Source: Paraspadella gotoi (taxonomy: Eukaryota; Chaetognatha). Taken from it: a stretch of 64,000 nt of DNA. The stretch is from the NCBI GenBank assembly GCA_051294375.1, contig CM119269.1, forward strand, positions 18,526,471 through 18,590,470, written 5' to 3'. This document shows positions 23,350 through 33,864 of the stretch, in pieces. The notes under the pieces were generated by a model. It had not been told where the DNA came from, made no database searches, and was given only the letters and a program-made list of their open reading frames with translations. How positions within the stretch are numbered: position 1 is the stretch's first letter; the number at the start of each line of letters is the position of its first letter. The translations under genes and the position numbers were made by a program.

Positions 23350-23483
23350 ATTTCACTCACACGTGGCCGTTCACGACAACGAGAAAGAGGAAGAGAGGAA
23401 TCCCCTACGTTTGCATGTGGCGGTTCACGACAACGGTGTGAGAGGGCGAGAGAATCCTTCCGATCACACGTGGCCCTTCACAA

Positions 23484-23485
<2 letters not shown>
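23350..23485. repeat. three ~53-bp tandem units each centred on a CANGTG E-box
   Basis: CACGTG at 23360, CATGTG at 23414 and CACGTG at 23467 are spaced 54 and 53 bp. Each is followed by GGC/GGCG, then GTTCACGACAACG or a close variant. The array is about 500-600 bp upstream of the HES TATA box. HES proteins can bind CACGTG-type sites, so autoregulation is possible. Confidence 0.6.

Positions 23486-23488
<3 letters not shown>

Positions 23489-23524
<36 letters not shown>
23489..23524. repeat. (GA)n microsatellite
   Basis: An uninterrupted GA tract lies directly after the third E-box unit. Confidence 0.95.
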
Positions 23525-23526
<2 letters not shown>

Positions 23527-25500
23527 CGGCCGAATCAGCTGGGAAGCCGGGTCGGGTGGTTTCTAATTCTCAAAGCAAAACAGCCTTGACTTATGTGCCA
23601 TGGTGTTTGAAAGCTATTATCGGTAAACGGTCTTCAATTATAGTAACTTATAGATAAACTCATACAAAAATGTGAAGGACAAATGTATCTTTTTTTCTCA
23701 TCGTTTGCGTCCTCAAAAAAATATCGCTTTACGGTTCGTAGAATACAGGGCGAGGTCATTTAAGGTTCCAACATAAATTAATTAATTGCTTAAAAGGAAA
23801 GAAAAATATAATAGGAAAATTAGTTATGTAAACGTCGACAAAAGCACAGGTAGCATAATAGGTAAGAGATTATTCTCATAATGAAATTCACGGTGCTTAA
23901 TACCAAACAATTTTTTTCAAATAAAAATAAAGTTCAACAAATATGAGATAGAGATATCAAAAGTCAGAAAAATTAAACAAACTAAAAATTGACTAATAAT
24001 ATGCAATTATTTTTTTTATGGTTAATTTTCAGTTTTTCTCTCTTGCTGCTTTCCCACTGATAATAATAAACAATTTTTTGGGGGAAATATTTGAATAAAA
24101 ATTGAATCATATTACTTAGAATTTACATATAATCAAAATTATTCATACTAACACTTTAATATTTCAATGTAATTTTCATTCAAGTAATTTAAAATTCTGT
24201 TCACGACATAAAGGTGCCCCTATAGACCTTTCCCCTGCATGTATCCCCATCAGAACATACGATTTTACATGGTAGTCTTATCCCTATTGTTAAAAAAAAA
24301 ATCATATATAACTAAAAAAATTATCCATTCCCATCCCTTTCTGTTCAGCCTCTTAGATAATATAATCTTTCATTAATAACTTTTTAACAGGAATGACGTG
24401 TGATATCTATTAGTAAACTATGACAGATTATAGTCTAACCTTGTGTTGTATAGATGCTCCCTCTATTTCCAGAAGACAACACTGACCTCCCCCTCCCAAA
24501 ATGAGTTATTAGATATTATAAGCAAAAAATTTTAAAAAATAATAATATATATAATTAAATAATATAGATCAAAAATAAAATATTCATAAAATATAAAAAA
24601 TATAAGATAGTGAAACAAGTCATTTTGCAAATTTTCATAATCTATTAAGCAGAGAAAAATTTTAATGAACAGTCCTGGACCAATGAACATTTTTTAAGAA
24701 AAAAAAATTGTGGTAAAATTGTACCTTCACTGTTCAGGATCTTCCCAGTCGGTAATTTTTTTTTCACGTGTTATGAGCGTTAATGTCATTTTTTTTCGCG
24801 AAAAAAAAACAATGGATTCTCAAATATTACCATAACCACCCTTAACCAGTAACCACCCATACCGTAACCTTAACCATACTTTTTTCCCTTGTAATATAAA
24901 ACCCTGGTAATGATATATGCGAATAGAAAAATAATAATTTTTTTTTAATTTTATAATGACTTAAAAAAATTTAAATCCGCTAAAACATTTACGATTAATA
25001 CTAAAATTTAATTTTCTTACCATCAGTATCGGACGCCTGCGTTTGACCATTGCATACAAAGACGATAAATACATATAGGAAACTTGTGATGATGCTGAAA
25101 ATGTACATCCTCGCGAGGAAGAGTCAGGAGATTATTCAACATGGAAGCGATGCATTTACAATTTGGAAGCGGGATCCCGTTTTAAAGGGACTCAGCGAAT
25201 GTTCATGTTATCATCGTCTTGTTTTGATCCAAAATAAATTCGGGGGGTCTACCTGAGGTGTTTAGCTAAAGAAAGTAATCAACGTACAGATTGCCATATC
25301 GATCTACAAAATATATATCCGACTCCAAGTGGAGAAAAAAAAATGAGATTTTGTTAGGAACAAAAAAAAATCTAGCTATTTTTTTTTTAATCGTATAGGT
25401 CAGTTTGTGCAAATTTAATCCAGTCGACCAATTTAAAGAAATTAGTTTTTTTTCTCGATAAATATTAAATACGAATTTATCAAAAGAACCGGAGCTTTTC
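23525..25500. other. AT-rich spacer upstream of HES, downstream of HRD1
   Basis: No exon-like sequence was found. Poly-A/T runs are frequent, and TAACCACCC/CCATAACC words occur at 24,830-24,890. Confidence 0.5.
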
Positions 25501-27731
25501 TCAATCCAAATCCCCGTCGATTTCCTTCGCTTCTCCGTTTTGGGCTTGGAGTTTTCTCAAGCGCCGACGACGAAGTTCATTGGCGTCTTCGTCGGTTTTG
25601 GCCTCGGAATTGTCGTCGATCTTTTCGTCGGTCTTGGCTTTCTGATCGTCATTTGTGTCGACCGATTTATCGTCACTCTTTTCATCGGTGGGCGCTGCCT
25701 CGGGATTCTCGGACCTCTGGGAGCGAATCTTGGGGACGGCGCCTGTCGACGGCGTCGGCGCTTCGAGGCGCGGAGACGAAGAGCCTTCCGTAGTCGTCGT
25801 ATTTGTTGTTGTGACCTCTGCACCCACAGATGACGTCGTCGAGGTCGAAGTAACTGTCGAGGTTGTAGTAGTTGTGACAGTCGCCGCTGTAGTCACCGCA
25901 GCCTCCGCTTCAACGCCCGCACCATGTTCGGCAACCCCAGCGGAGGCGGCGGCATTGACAGTGGATGGAGCGGCACTCGCCAGGCTCACATACTGGTTCA
26001 TCTGGATCATAGCTGCATCCAGCAAGGTCTGGATGCCGCGAAGTACACGAATTCGCGCCTCGACGCGCCCGCGGTCGTCTCCCTCTAGAGCGCGTAGCTC
26101 TTCGTCAGAGAGGCCGGCGAAATCGGTCGGAGGAAGAGGAGGCGGAAGGGGGAAAGGCGGGGGAGGCAGGAGGTGGAAAGGAGGAAAGCTTGGAATCGAT
26201 CCATCCGCGGAGGCGGCGGTGGACGGCGGTGGCGGAGGAGGAAAGACGAAGCCTGGAGGTGGAGGAAAGGGCGGCGGTGGGAAGCCTGTCGAAAAGTAAA
26301 ATATGTTTCGATTTTTGTTTATTTGTCTTGGGGGCAGGGAAAAAAAGCACTTTACCCGGCGGAAGAACCCACGGCGCGTTCGGTGCGTTTTGCATCCCGT
26401 TCCTCTGACCAGCGTTGGGAGCATTGGGTGCGTCACCCCCGGCTCCGACGTTGTTGACCGGTGCGTCAGGCTCGGCTGCTGGGGGCGCCCCTCTTTGCCC
26501 GACGTCCCCGGCGCCGTTAGCGTTTCGCCTCCCAGCGCCAGCGTTGCGCAAAATATCAATGCGGCACGTCGGACAAGTCTGCTGTCGCTGGAACCAGGAC
26601 CGAAGGCAACTGGCGTGAAAAATATGTCCGCATGGGAGCTTCTTGGCAAAGCCAGCACCGGAGCCACCGGCAGGGGCTGCGCCAGGCGTCGCTCCTTGCA
26701 TCTCTTCCCGACAGATGATACAGACGTTGTCAGAGGACTCCAGGTCGGCCGCCGTGGCGTCCGGGTAGAGGGTGTTCATGTTGCGAATGGCGCGTCGCGA
26801 CATGATCACGTCATGCACGGCCTTTTTGAAGGCGCGAGCGGTGAGGTACATGGGCCGAATGGCAAAAAGTGGGAGGGTGTGAACCTTTACCATGATGGCC
26901 ATAAAAAGTAGGTAGAGAACGACTTTGGCGAATCCCAGGAGAAGTTCGGTGTAGAGGAGGTAGACCGACTTGCTCTCCCATGGGTTCTCGCTGCGAGAGT
27001 CGATTGCGTGGAGCACGTAACGGACGGCCACCATCAGCACGACGGTGAGCAGTATGGCATACTCGAAGCCGAAGACCAGCTGGACCGAAGCGCCCTTGAT
27101 CAAAGTGCTGTAGTAGGCGTGGTGCACGAAGAAAGAGTCAAGCAGCCCCAGAAGAACGAGGAGCATGGTGACGCGGAGGTGAAAAAGGAGGGTGATCGCC
27201 GGGGAGCGCTCCATGAAATCCACGCGGTCCTCCACCAGCCAATGAAAGCATTTGAGGAAGAGAAGAATCGTAAAGAGGGCGATGAAACGAGGGGAGAAGT
27301 CGTCTCTGGGCGGGGAGCACCGGGAGAAGAAGAGTATTATAAATTTTGTTTTTAATAATATTCTTTATAAAAAATGACACGATAATATGTGTTAGGTAAT
27401 TAAATTTACGTCTTTCTAAAAAAAAATTAATGTTCCATTTGTCCCACCTAAAAACTGTGAAGGCCAGGCAAGTTTCGGTGACGGCATACCACGACCGCTC
27501 GATGAGGTGCTCCGTCTCGGCGGCACGCAATTGACCGAAGAAGACCTTGCGCATGAGTTTCCCGAAGAGAACGACGAGGATCAAGGCTTGGAGATACATG
27601 ATGGCCATGCTCGGGTTCGACTTGGTGATGTAGACCACCGACGGGTAAAACTGTTCCTTTCTGTAGAAAGCGTTGCCGATGACGCCGAGCGTCAGCGCGA
27701 AGCTTACGCCCGCGATCGCGTCGATTCGCAT
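25501..27731 (-). CDS. SYVN1: HRD1/synoviolin, ER-membrane RING E3 ubiquitin ligase
   Basis: Exons are 27731-27448, 27305-26356 and 26285-25501, with phases that fit and sum to 672 aa. HRD1 is the membrane E3 of ER-associated degradation. Several hydrophobic segments make up the N-terminal half (for example FALTLGVIGNAF, AIMYLQALILVVLFG, FEYAILLTVVLMVAV). The family signature IRNMNTLYPDATAADL precedes the RING-H2 finger. Its zinc ligands are visible as CIIC, CGHIFHASC and CPTC. A Gly/Ala linker sits inside the RING between the first and second ligand pairs (EEMQGATPGAAPAGGSGAG), longer than in many homologues. The tail is Pro-rich, then Ser/Thr-rich and ends in an acidic/basic segment. The first 95 residues match the family well, so the ATG at 27731 is likely the true start. 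Confidence 0.95.
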
Positions 27732-28467
27732 GACGAGAGTTTTTTATTCGGTTTGACTATAAAAAGAAATATATAAATAAGGCTTTATGAAGAATACGTT
27801 TTTAGATATGATTGGAGAGTGGAGACTCGAACCAGTAAGCGGCAAGACTTCTTTATGCACATAGTATAAAGAGTAAATAATGATCGATTCAACGGAAAAG
27901 ACGGTCGAGTTTCGCACAGCGGAAGCGACGGAAAGTTTAAAAACTACTAACACGAAAATCTATATCACAGGAATAAAAACAATACGAGTATTACAACATT
28001 AGTTATTTTCTGAACTTGTTGGGAAACTCGCAGCTGCTAAATTTGGTATTACCTAGCGTTTAAATTTTTTTCCCACACTTTAAAACATCCGTAAAGATCC
28101 TACACCTTCAAATCACCATTATTTAATCAACTCCATTGTAGACAAAGTATTTTCGTTGGAACAATTTAAAGGCCACTCACAATCGCACTTAGTCTTAGGG
28201 TCAGTTCGTAAATGAAAAATAACGTGCCGGCGCAAGACTTTTTTAAACTCAGTTAAACAAAACTAAGGTTCCTTAGTTTTCAAAAATTTACCTATAACAT
28301 TAACTAAAAAGAAAAGTATACCGTTCGTATAATTACCAAATAATGATTACAGTAAATTCATCGAAACTCACGTACTATAGTAATAATAGTATATTAATTG
28401 TTAAACATTGAAGACGAGCACTTCACTATTTTCTCCACACGGCAGGGGAACATCATGAACATTGTAA
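27732..28467. other. spacer between HRD1 start and WDR44 stop
   Basis: It should contain the HRD1 promoter and the WDR44 3' UTR (both genes on the minus strand). No clear TATA box was found. A minus-strand GGTTCGAGTCTCC resembles a pol III B box but no tRNA fold could be built around it. Confidence 0.45.
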
Positions 28468-31400
28468 CTATCTCATCAAGGAGCTCCTCTTAATCGTCTC
28501 AGTAATAGGTTTCCTCGGGTGAATGAACACCTTCATGGTTCCCTTGAAGTCCGCCGTGACTAGGGCGTCGCCGAATTCTTCCCGCCTGTCGAGGCTGCTG
28601 CCCTTCGAGTCACCGGAGCCGGCCGTGGCGGACTTGGTCCGGTGGTTTGAAGGCTCGGCGGCGGCGTTCGCGGCGTCGTCAAAGGCTGCGAGCGGGTCGT
28701 GGGGGTCGTCCTCAACGCAGGCGTCGACTGCGGCCTTGATGAGGAGGATGGGGTGCGGGGCGAAGACGGCGCATGTGACCACGTCGGCGTGGCTCCTGAT
28801 CACCTCGAAATAGTCATTTTTGTCGCGTCGTGCGGCCGACGCCAGTTTGTAGACCTCGTTAAAAGTTTTCCAAATGTAGACGCCCTTATCTTCGGAGCCG
28901 CTGATAACATAGCGGCCCGAGGGAGAAAAGGAGGCTTTGATCTGGGAGGAGAGGTTCGTGGCGCCTTTGAACTTGCAAGTGAGCGAGGCGTCGTTGAGAT
29001 CGTAGAGCCGTACCCTGAAAACGGAGAGAGGTCTTCAAATCGGCAAAAAAATCTTAAAGTATAGTGATCTCGCCAGATGTTTCTATCAAAGAAAATTAAT
29101 GAAAAAATATGAAAAATTAAAAAAAACGAATGATTGATCCGATAACGAATTATTGATATAATAGTAATTGATTGATAGATGTAATAGTAATTGATTGATA
29201 GATGTAATAGTAATTGATTGATTGATTTAATAGTAATTGATTGATTGATTTAATAGTAATTGATTGATTGATGTAATAGTAATTGATTGATTGATATAAT
29301 AGTAATTGATTGATTGATGTAATAGTAATTAATTGATTGATCCGATGAGAACCAAAAGATTGATGCAATGATAACCAAATGATTGATGCAATGATAACCA
29401 AATGATTGATTGATAAAGAAAAAAAAAATAATAATCCACGAAAAAAAAAAAAATAATAATAATGGCGATAATAAAAGTTTTTAAAGGGAAAAAATTAATC
29501 AGAGAGAGAGAGAGAGAGAAAGAAGCCAAATCATTTTCAGCAGCAGAGGCACCCAGAAAAAAAAGAAAGAAATCAAAAGGCAGCAGCAGAAGCACTAGGA
29601 GAAAAGAGAGAAAAAGAAAGAGCCCCTGCAGAGCCAGCTGTAGACTCAAAAGGCAGCAGCAGAAGCAGCAAGAGAAAAGAGAGAAAAAGAATAAGCCCCT
29701 GCAGAGCCAGCTGCAGACTCGTTTTTTTCCCCTATGATTATGAATCAGTGACTAGGGAAAAGACAGAGGGAGAGAGACATGTAATTAAAAGAGAAAAGAG
29801 AGAGAGAGAGAAATATGAAAATAAAAGAGAGAAAATTTGTTTGTTTTGATAAAACGCAAACAAAACATATTTAATAACTGTCCAGACTCAATTATAAGCA
29901 CATCGATGATGAGAAGCTATAGATAAATTTTATTTAAGGCGATCTATAATTTGGAACGCCGACGACGACGAGTACGCCACTTATGCGCAAAAGAGTTACA
30001 ATATCGTCGCAAACGCTCAGCGATTGCGTGGATAAAAAAAACTAACAATTCAATGGTCAATGTTCATGTGAGTGAGGTGAAATGGGCAGTAAACTTTATC
30101 GTCGTTGTCAATATTGTGGTCGTTTGTTATTGTTGTTGTCATTGTCACTTGAGCTGCTTCAACATTAACAATATTTATACCGGACTTCTCCTAGTTTGTA
30201 ACCTGATCCGCCTTAATCATATTTTATGTTCAAGTTATTAGATATTTGCTATTTTTATTCAATCAATGCTAAAGATGAAAATGAGATACAAATGATTTTT
30301 TTTTTAAACCTGGAATCGTTCGATGACACGAGAACCTTCTTGTCGTCACCCGGCATCGAGACGATCCCCGTGATCTTTTTGCCTTTGTTCTTCCCCCGAG
30401 TTGATTTGACGTGAATGACAGTGTGATACTTCAGCTGGTCTGTGTAGAATACGCAACGTCCGTCGTAGGTTCCGACCACGCAGAGTTTACCACTGTCACA
30501 AAAATTAGCGGTCGTGATCAGGCGGCGCTGCCCCTCGACCTCGTTCCAAAGGGCCACCTTCTTGTCCGGAATGTTCCACAGGCGGAGCTTTCCATCGAGT
30601 GAGCCGCTGAGAAAGTATCGATCGTCCTTGGGATGAAAGGCGATGGCGGTAACGAAATCAACGTGCTGAAAGCAACAGAGGCACTCCTTTCGCGAGACGT
30701 GCCACAAACGGACCGTCTTGTCCATGGAGGCGGAAAGGAGAAAATAGTTCTTTGACCAGGAAATGTCAAGGAGATCGGCCCCGTGACCGCGATACTCGAC
30801 GAAGGCTTTTGGCATGAAGACGCACTCTTCGTCCTCGTCGACGAGATCGAGTCCACCGAAGGAGGCCGCCTCCGCTCCCAAACCCATCTCCAGCTGCTTC
30901 ATTTCCTCCGTCAGCGAAGCGAGGCTCACGTGAGAAGCAGAGGGCGACTGTCGGTTATCCTGATTGAATCTCTGCTTCATCTCATCAAAGTAAGGAAACG
31001 AGTCACGAAGGACCCATATGCGAAGAATATTGTCCTGGCCGCCGGTGGCCAGGAGCCGACCGCAGTGGCTGAACTTCATGGCCCAGACGGGGCCCGTGGC
31101 TCCATGCGACCCACGGTTTCCCAGAGTCTGTACCTCGTGCAGGTTGGGAAAGTTGACATGGGAAGACCTGTGTTTAACTTCGACCCGAACTTCAATGCCC
31201 TTTTTCGGAACGGGCATGCCGAGCAGCTTGTTCTGATTAGCTTGCTGCTGCTGTTGTTGACCACCGCTGCTTCCTGTCTGGCTCTTCCGCTTTTTGCCGT
31301 GGTGATTGTTTCCGTTGCGATTCTCCTCGGCGAGAGGTTGGCGATCTACTGAAGTCGCCACCGACGGCGTTGCGGACTGGGACGACGCGTCTCCGCCCCG

Positions 31401-32981
31401 CGGTTTCTTAATTTTGTCCGTGAGATCACCGAAAAACTGCTTGACGCCTTTGGTTTTTTTCTGATCCGCCTCGACATTAATCGACGGCGGTGGCGGACGG
31501 GGTGGTTTGGCCGCCCCTCCAGCGACTGACTCTACGACGCGCCATTTAAACGCCCTGGTCGATGCAGTCGTCGTCGTCGTTCCACCGGAAGAGACCGTCG
31601 ACACGGAACCGCAATCAGAATCGTCAGAATCGCCGAAGTCGTCGGCGCGTTCCTGAATTACGTAATAAAAATCGGAAGGAGTTGAGAATAAATAAATAAT
31701 TTTTTCATGTTGTGAAAATTTATTATCGCATGATTAATAAAACGGAAATAGAACATTAATGCTACTTTTTAATACAGCATAAAAAATCAAAAGCAATTAG
31801 ATTAGGGCAACCCATCCCATCCAATGCACCTGAATGAGTTGGCTGAGCGGGTTCTGATCGGCCGAGAGACGTTTGTCGATCTCACTGAGCGGGATCATCT
31901 CTCCTGTGTCGATGTCACGGAACAAAGGAATGGCACCGATCTCCGCGTCGGTTAACTCGGAGCCCGTCGTCGACATTCCATGCATGGCGGCGTGGCGGAC
32001 GGCCTCTTCGCCCTTGGGCGCGGCAGACGGCGGCGGCGGCTGAGAGGGCCGGCTGGGCTTGCCCCTCTTCGGCTGCTGCTGCTGCTGCGGCTGCAACAAA
32101 TGTTCGAGGCCGACACCGATCGACTTTGGACGAGACTCCGTGTCGGTCTCCGTTACCCGCAGTCGCTCGTCGTCTACGGCGTGGACTACGAGTTGTTCGT
32201 CGGCAGACTTTCGGGACTTATCACTTAAGGCTGCGTTGCCTCCACCGTTTAGTCGCTTTTCTCGTTTTGATCTCCGTGGAGGTGCCACTGGCGTCGTGCC
32301 GATCAGGACCTCGGCGTCTCCACGCGGGGTTTGAGATCGAAGAGAAGTCGATGGCGCGGATTGTCGCGTTGAAAGAACCAAATCCGGTGGCGGCGGCGCA
32401 GGCGGTGGACACTGGGGAAAGTTCGAAGGTGGCGATTCGGGCGGAGAAGCTTCGATGACATCTTCGAGCGCGGTTGAGATGCTGGCGGGCGAGGAGAGAG
32501 CCTCGGCGTCGAGCGGCGTGCTGGTCGCGGCGGACAAGAAGCTGAGTTGCGCTTCGGAAGCCGGAGTCGAAACGACGGCGACGAAATTAGGAGCCGCTCC
32601 CGTCGTTGGGGAAGACGTGGGGGTCAGAACGTCAGGAAGTGATGAAGACAGAACGTCGAGTTCTTCCGTTAAGCCCTTCCGGACGTCGTCGTCCTCGATT
32701 TCTTCATCCTCCGCCTTCTCGTCGTCCGCGTTCGCGTTCTCTTCATCCCGACTCTCCGAGGCCATCAAACGGCGGGCGAACGCTAGCTTCTCCTGCCGGC
32801 TCCGTTGTTGCAGCATTTCTTCACCGTTTTCCGCCTCAGCGCCGCCTTCCGACGTACTTTCTTTTTCTTTGACATTACAAAGTTTGATAGTATCCACGTC
32901 GGCGTTGACGTCCACACCCTCTTCACCCAGAGCGTCGTAAAACTCCTCATGATCAGAGCATTCGTCTCTTTCTTCGCTCAT
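28468..32981 (-). CDS. WDR44: WDR44/rabphilin-11-like WD40 protein, Rab11 effector
   Basis: Three coding exons (32981-31830, 31652-30310, 29014-28468) give 1013 aa. WDR44 binds active Rab11 and links endosomal tubules to the ER. The N-terminus has SDHEEFYDALGE, matching the EEFYDA core of the FFAT-like VAP-binding motif in human WDR44. A long acidic then Pro-rich region follows. The conserved block SELTDAEIGAIPLFRDIDTG and a basic KQFFGDLTDKIKK segment precede the propeller. WD repeats include VWAMKFSHCGRLLATGGQDN, LLDISWSKNYFLLSASMDKT, FHPKDDRYFLSGSLDGKLRL and SGSEDKGVYIW. The C-terminal blade carries an Asp/Ala-rich insertion (DDPHDPLAAFDDAANAAAEP). The largest intron (30309-29015) holds satellites and a 73-bp duplication. 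Confidence 0.95.
29155..29400. repeat. ~22-bp tandem repeat in WDR44 intron
   Basis: About ten copies of TAATAGTAATTGATTGATTGAT, with ATGATAACCAAATGATTG variants at the right end. Confidence 0.85.
29574..29720. repeat. two tandem copies of a 73-bp sequence
   Basis: Both copies run from TCAAAAGGCAGCAGCAGAAG to CCCCTGCAGAGCCAGCTG.AGACTC with few differences. They lie in the WDR44 intron after a short GA tract. Confidence 0.8.
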
Positions 32982-33864
32982 TTTTACGATGATTGCCTAT
33001 AAGTATAAAATATAAATATTATAAGAGAGTTTTAAAAGTAAAATTTAAAGTTACCCGAACGTTGACACAGACGACATTCGCTCAGTCAGGTTAAAATTAC
33101 CGACGAGATGACGCTTCCTGTCTTCTTGGTCCGACCTCATCCGCAGGCGTTTTTCCCCCCCGAGTTTTCCTGCCTGGCACAATAATTCTTCAAACGTAAA
33201 CTTCAAATAATTCCCATTTACTACTTTTTGCAAAGACTCCTCCTATAAATATATAATACACGTCATTCTTAATTTATCTCCATTTTTAAATTCGGTATTG
33301 TCGCGAAATATCTGTATTTTTTACTAAAACACCTCGTCATATAAACGCTCTAAAACGTCGACAGCTCATACACGTACCTTTCAATGAAAAATAAGTAATT
33401 TTCCATTTACTTACTTTTTAAATCGAGACATACGGAGGATTTTCTCGACTTACCACGATTGAGACTGTTCTTCTGTTCGTCGAATCTCCTTTCCTTGACT
33501 CCCTCTCTCGCACCAACTCGAGCTCATATTTTGTTTCACTCTCAGTTTGCGAGAGAAAAATAGAAACTTAGCCGAAAACTACGGAATTTAGTTAAAATTG
33601 TGGGAAAAAATGTCAGCACGACTTAAAGTTAAACAATTCGATATAAATAAAACTTTATAAAGTTATGTGCATCTAATATTCATTTATGCTTCCTTCAAGT
33701 TCCACAAGTCACCAAGCCGACTACGAAACGAAAAAACAAGATATTTTATAATATATTGTCATAATAGCAAAACAATGATAACAGTATCCCTAATAAAAAC
33801 GATATGTTTATTAGTTTTAAGTAAATTTTATTAGTAATAAGCTTAAACAAGGAAAGACTAAGTC
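32982..33864 (-). other. WDR44 5' region with candidate UTR exons
   Basis: An acceptor (TTATAG) lies 15 bases before the WDR44 ATG. A candidate upstream exon ends at about 33056 (donor GTAACT), and another ends at 33454 (donor GTAAGTCG). The 33056 exon contains upstream ATGs and a 60-codon open frame that does not join the main frame, so it looks like a uORF. Positions 33,541-33,864 show nothing beyond AT-rich sequence. Confidence 0.45.

Noticed and set aside
25655-26299. 214-codon plus-strand frame opposite HRD1
   Set aside because: It is the antisense of the Ser/Thr/Pro-rich HRD1 tail. There is no start context or splice support, and its composition is explained by the coding strand.
27812-27885. 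possible tRNA or tRNA-derived SINE on the minus strand
   Set aside because: GGTTCGAGTC resembles a B box, but the T stem does not pair and no acceptor or D arm could be built.
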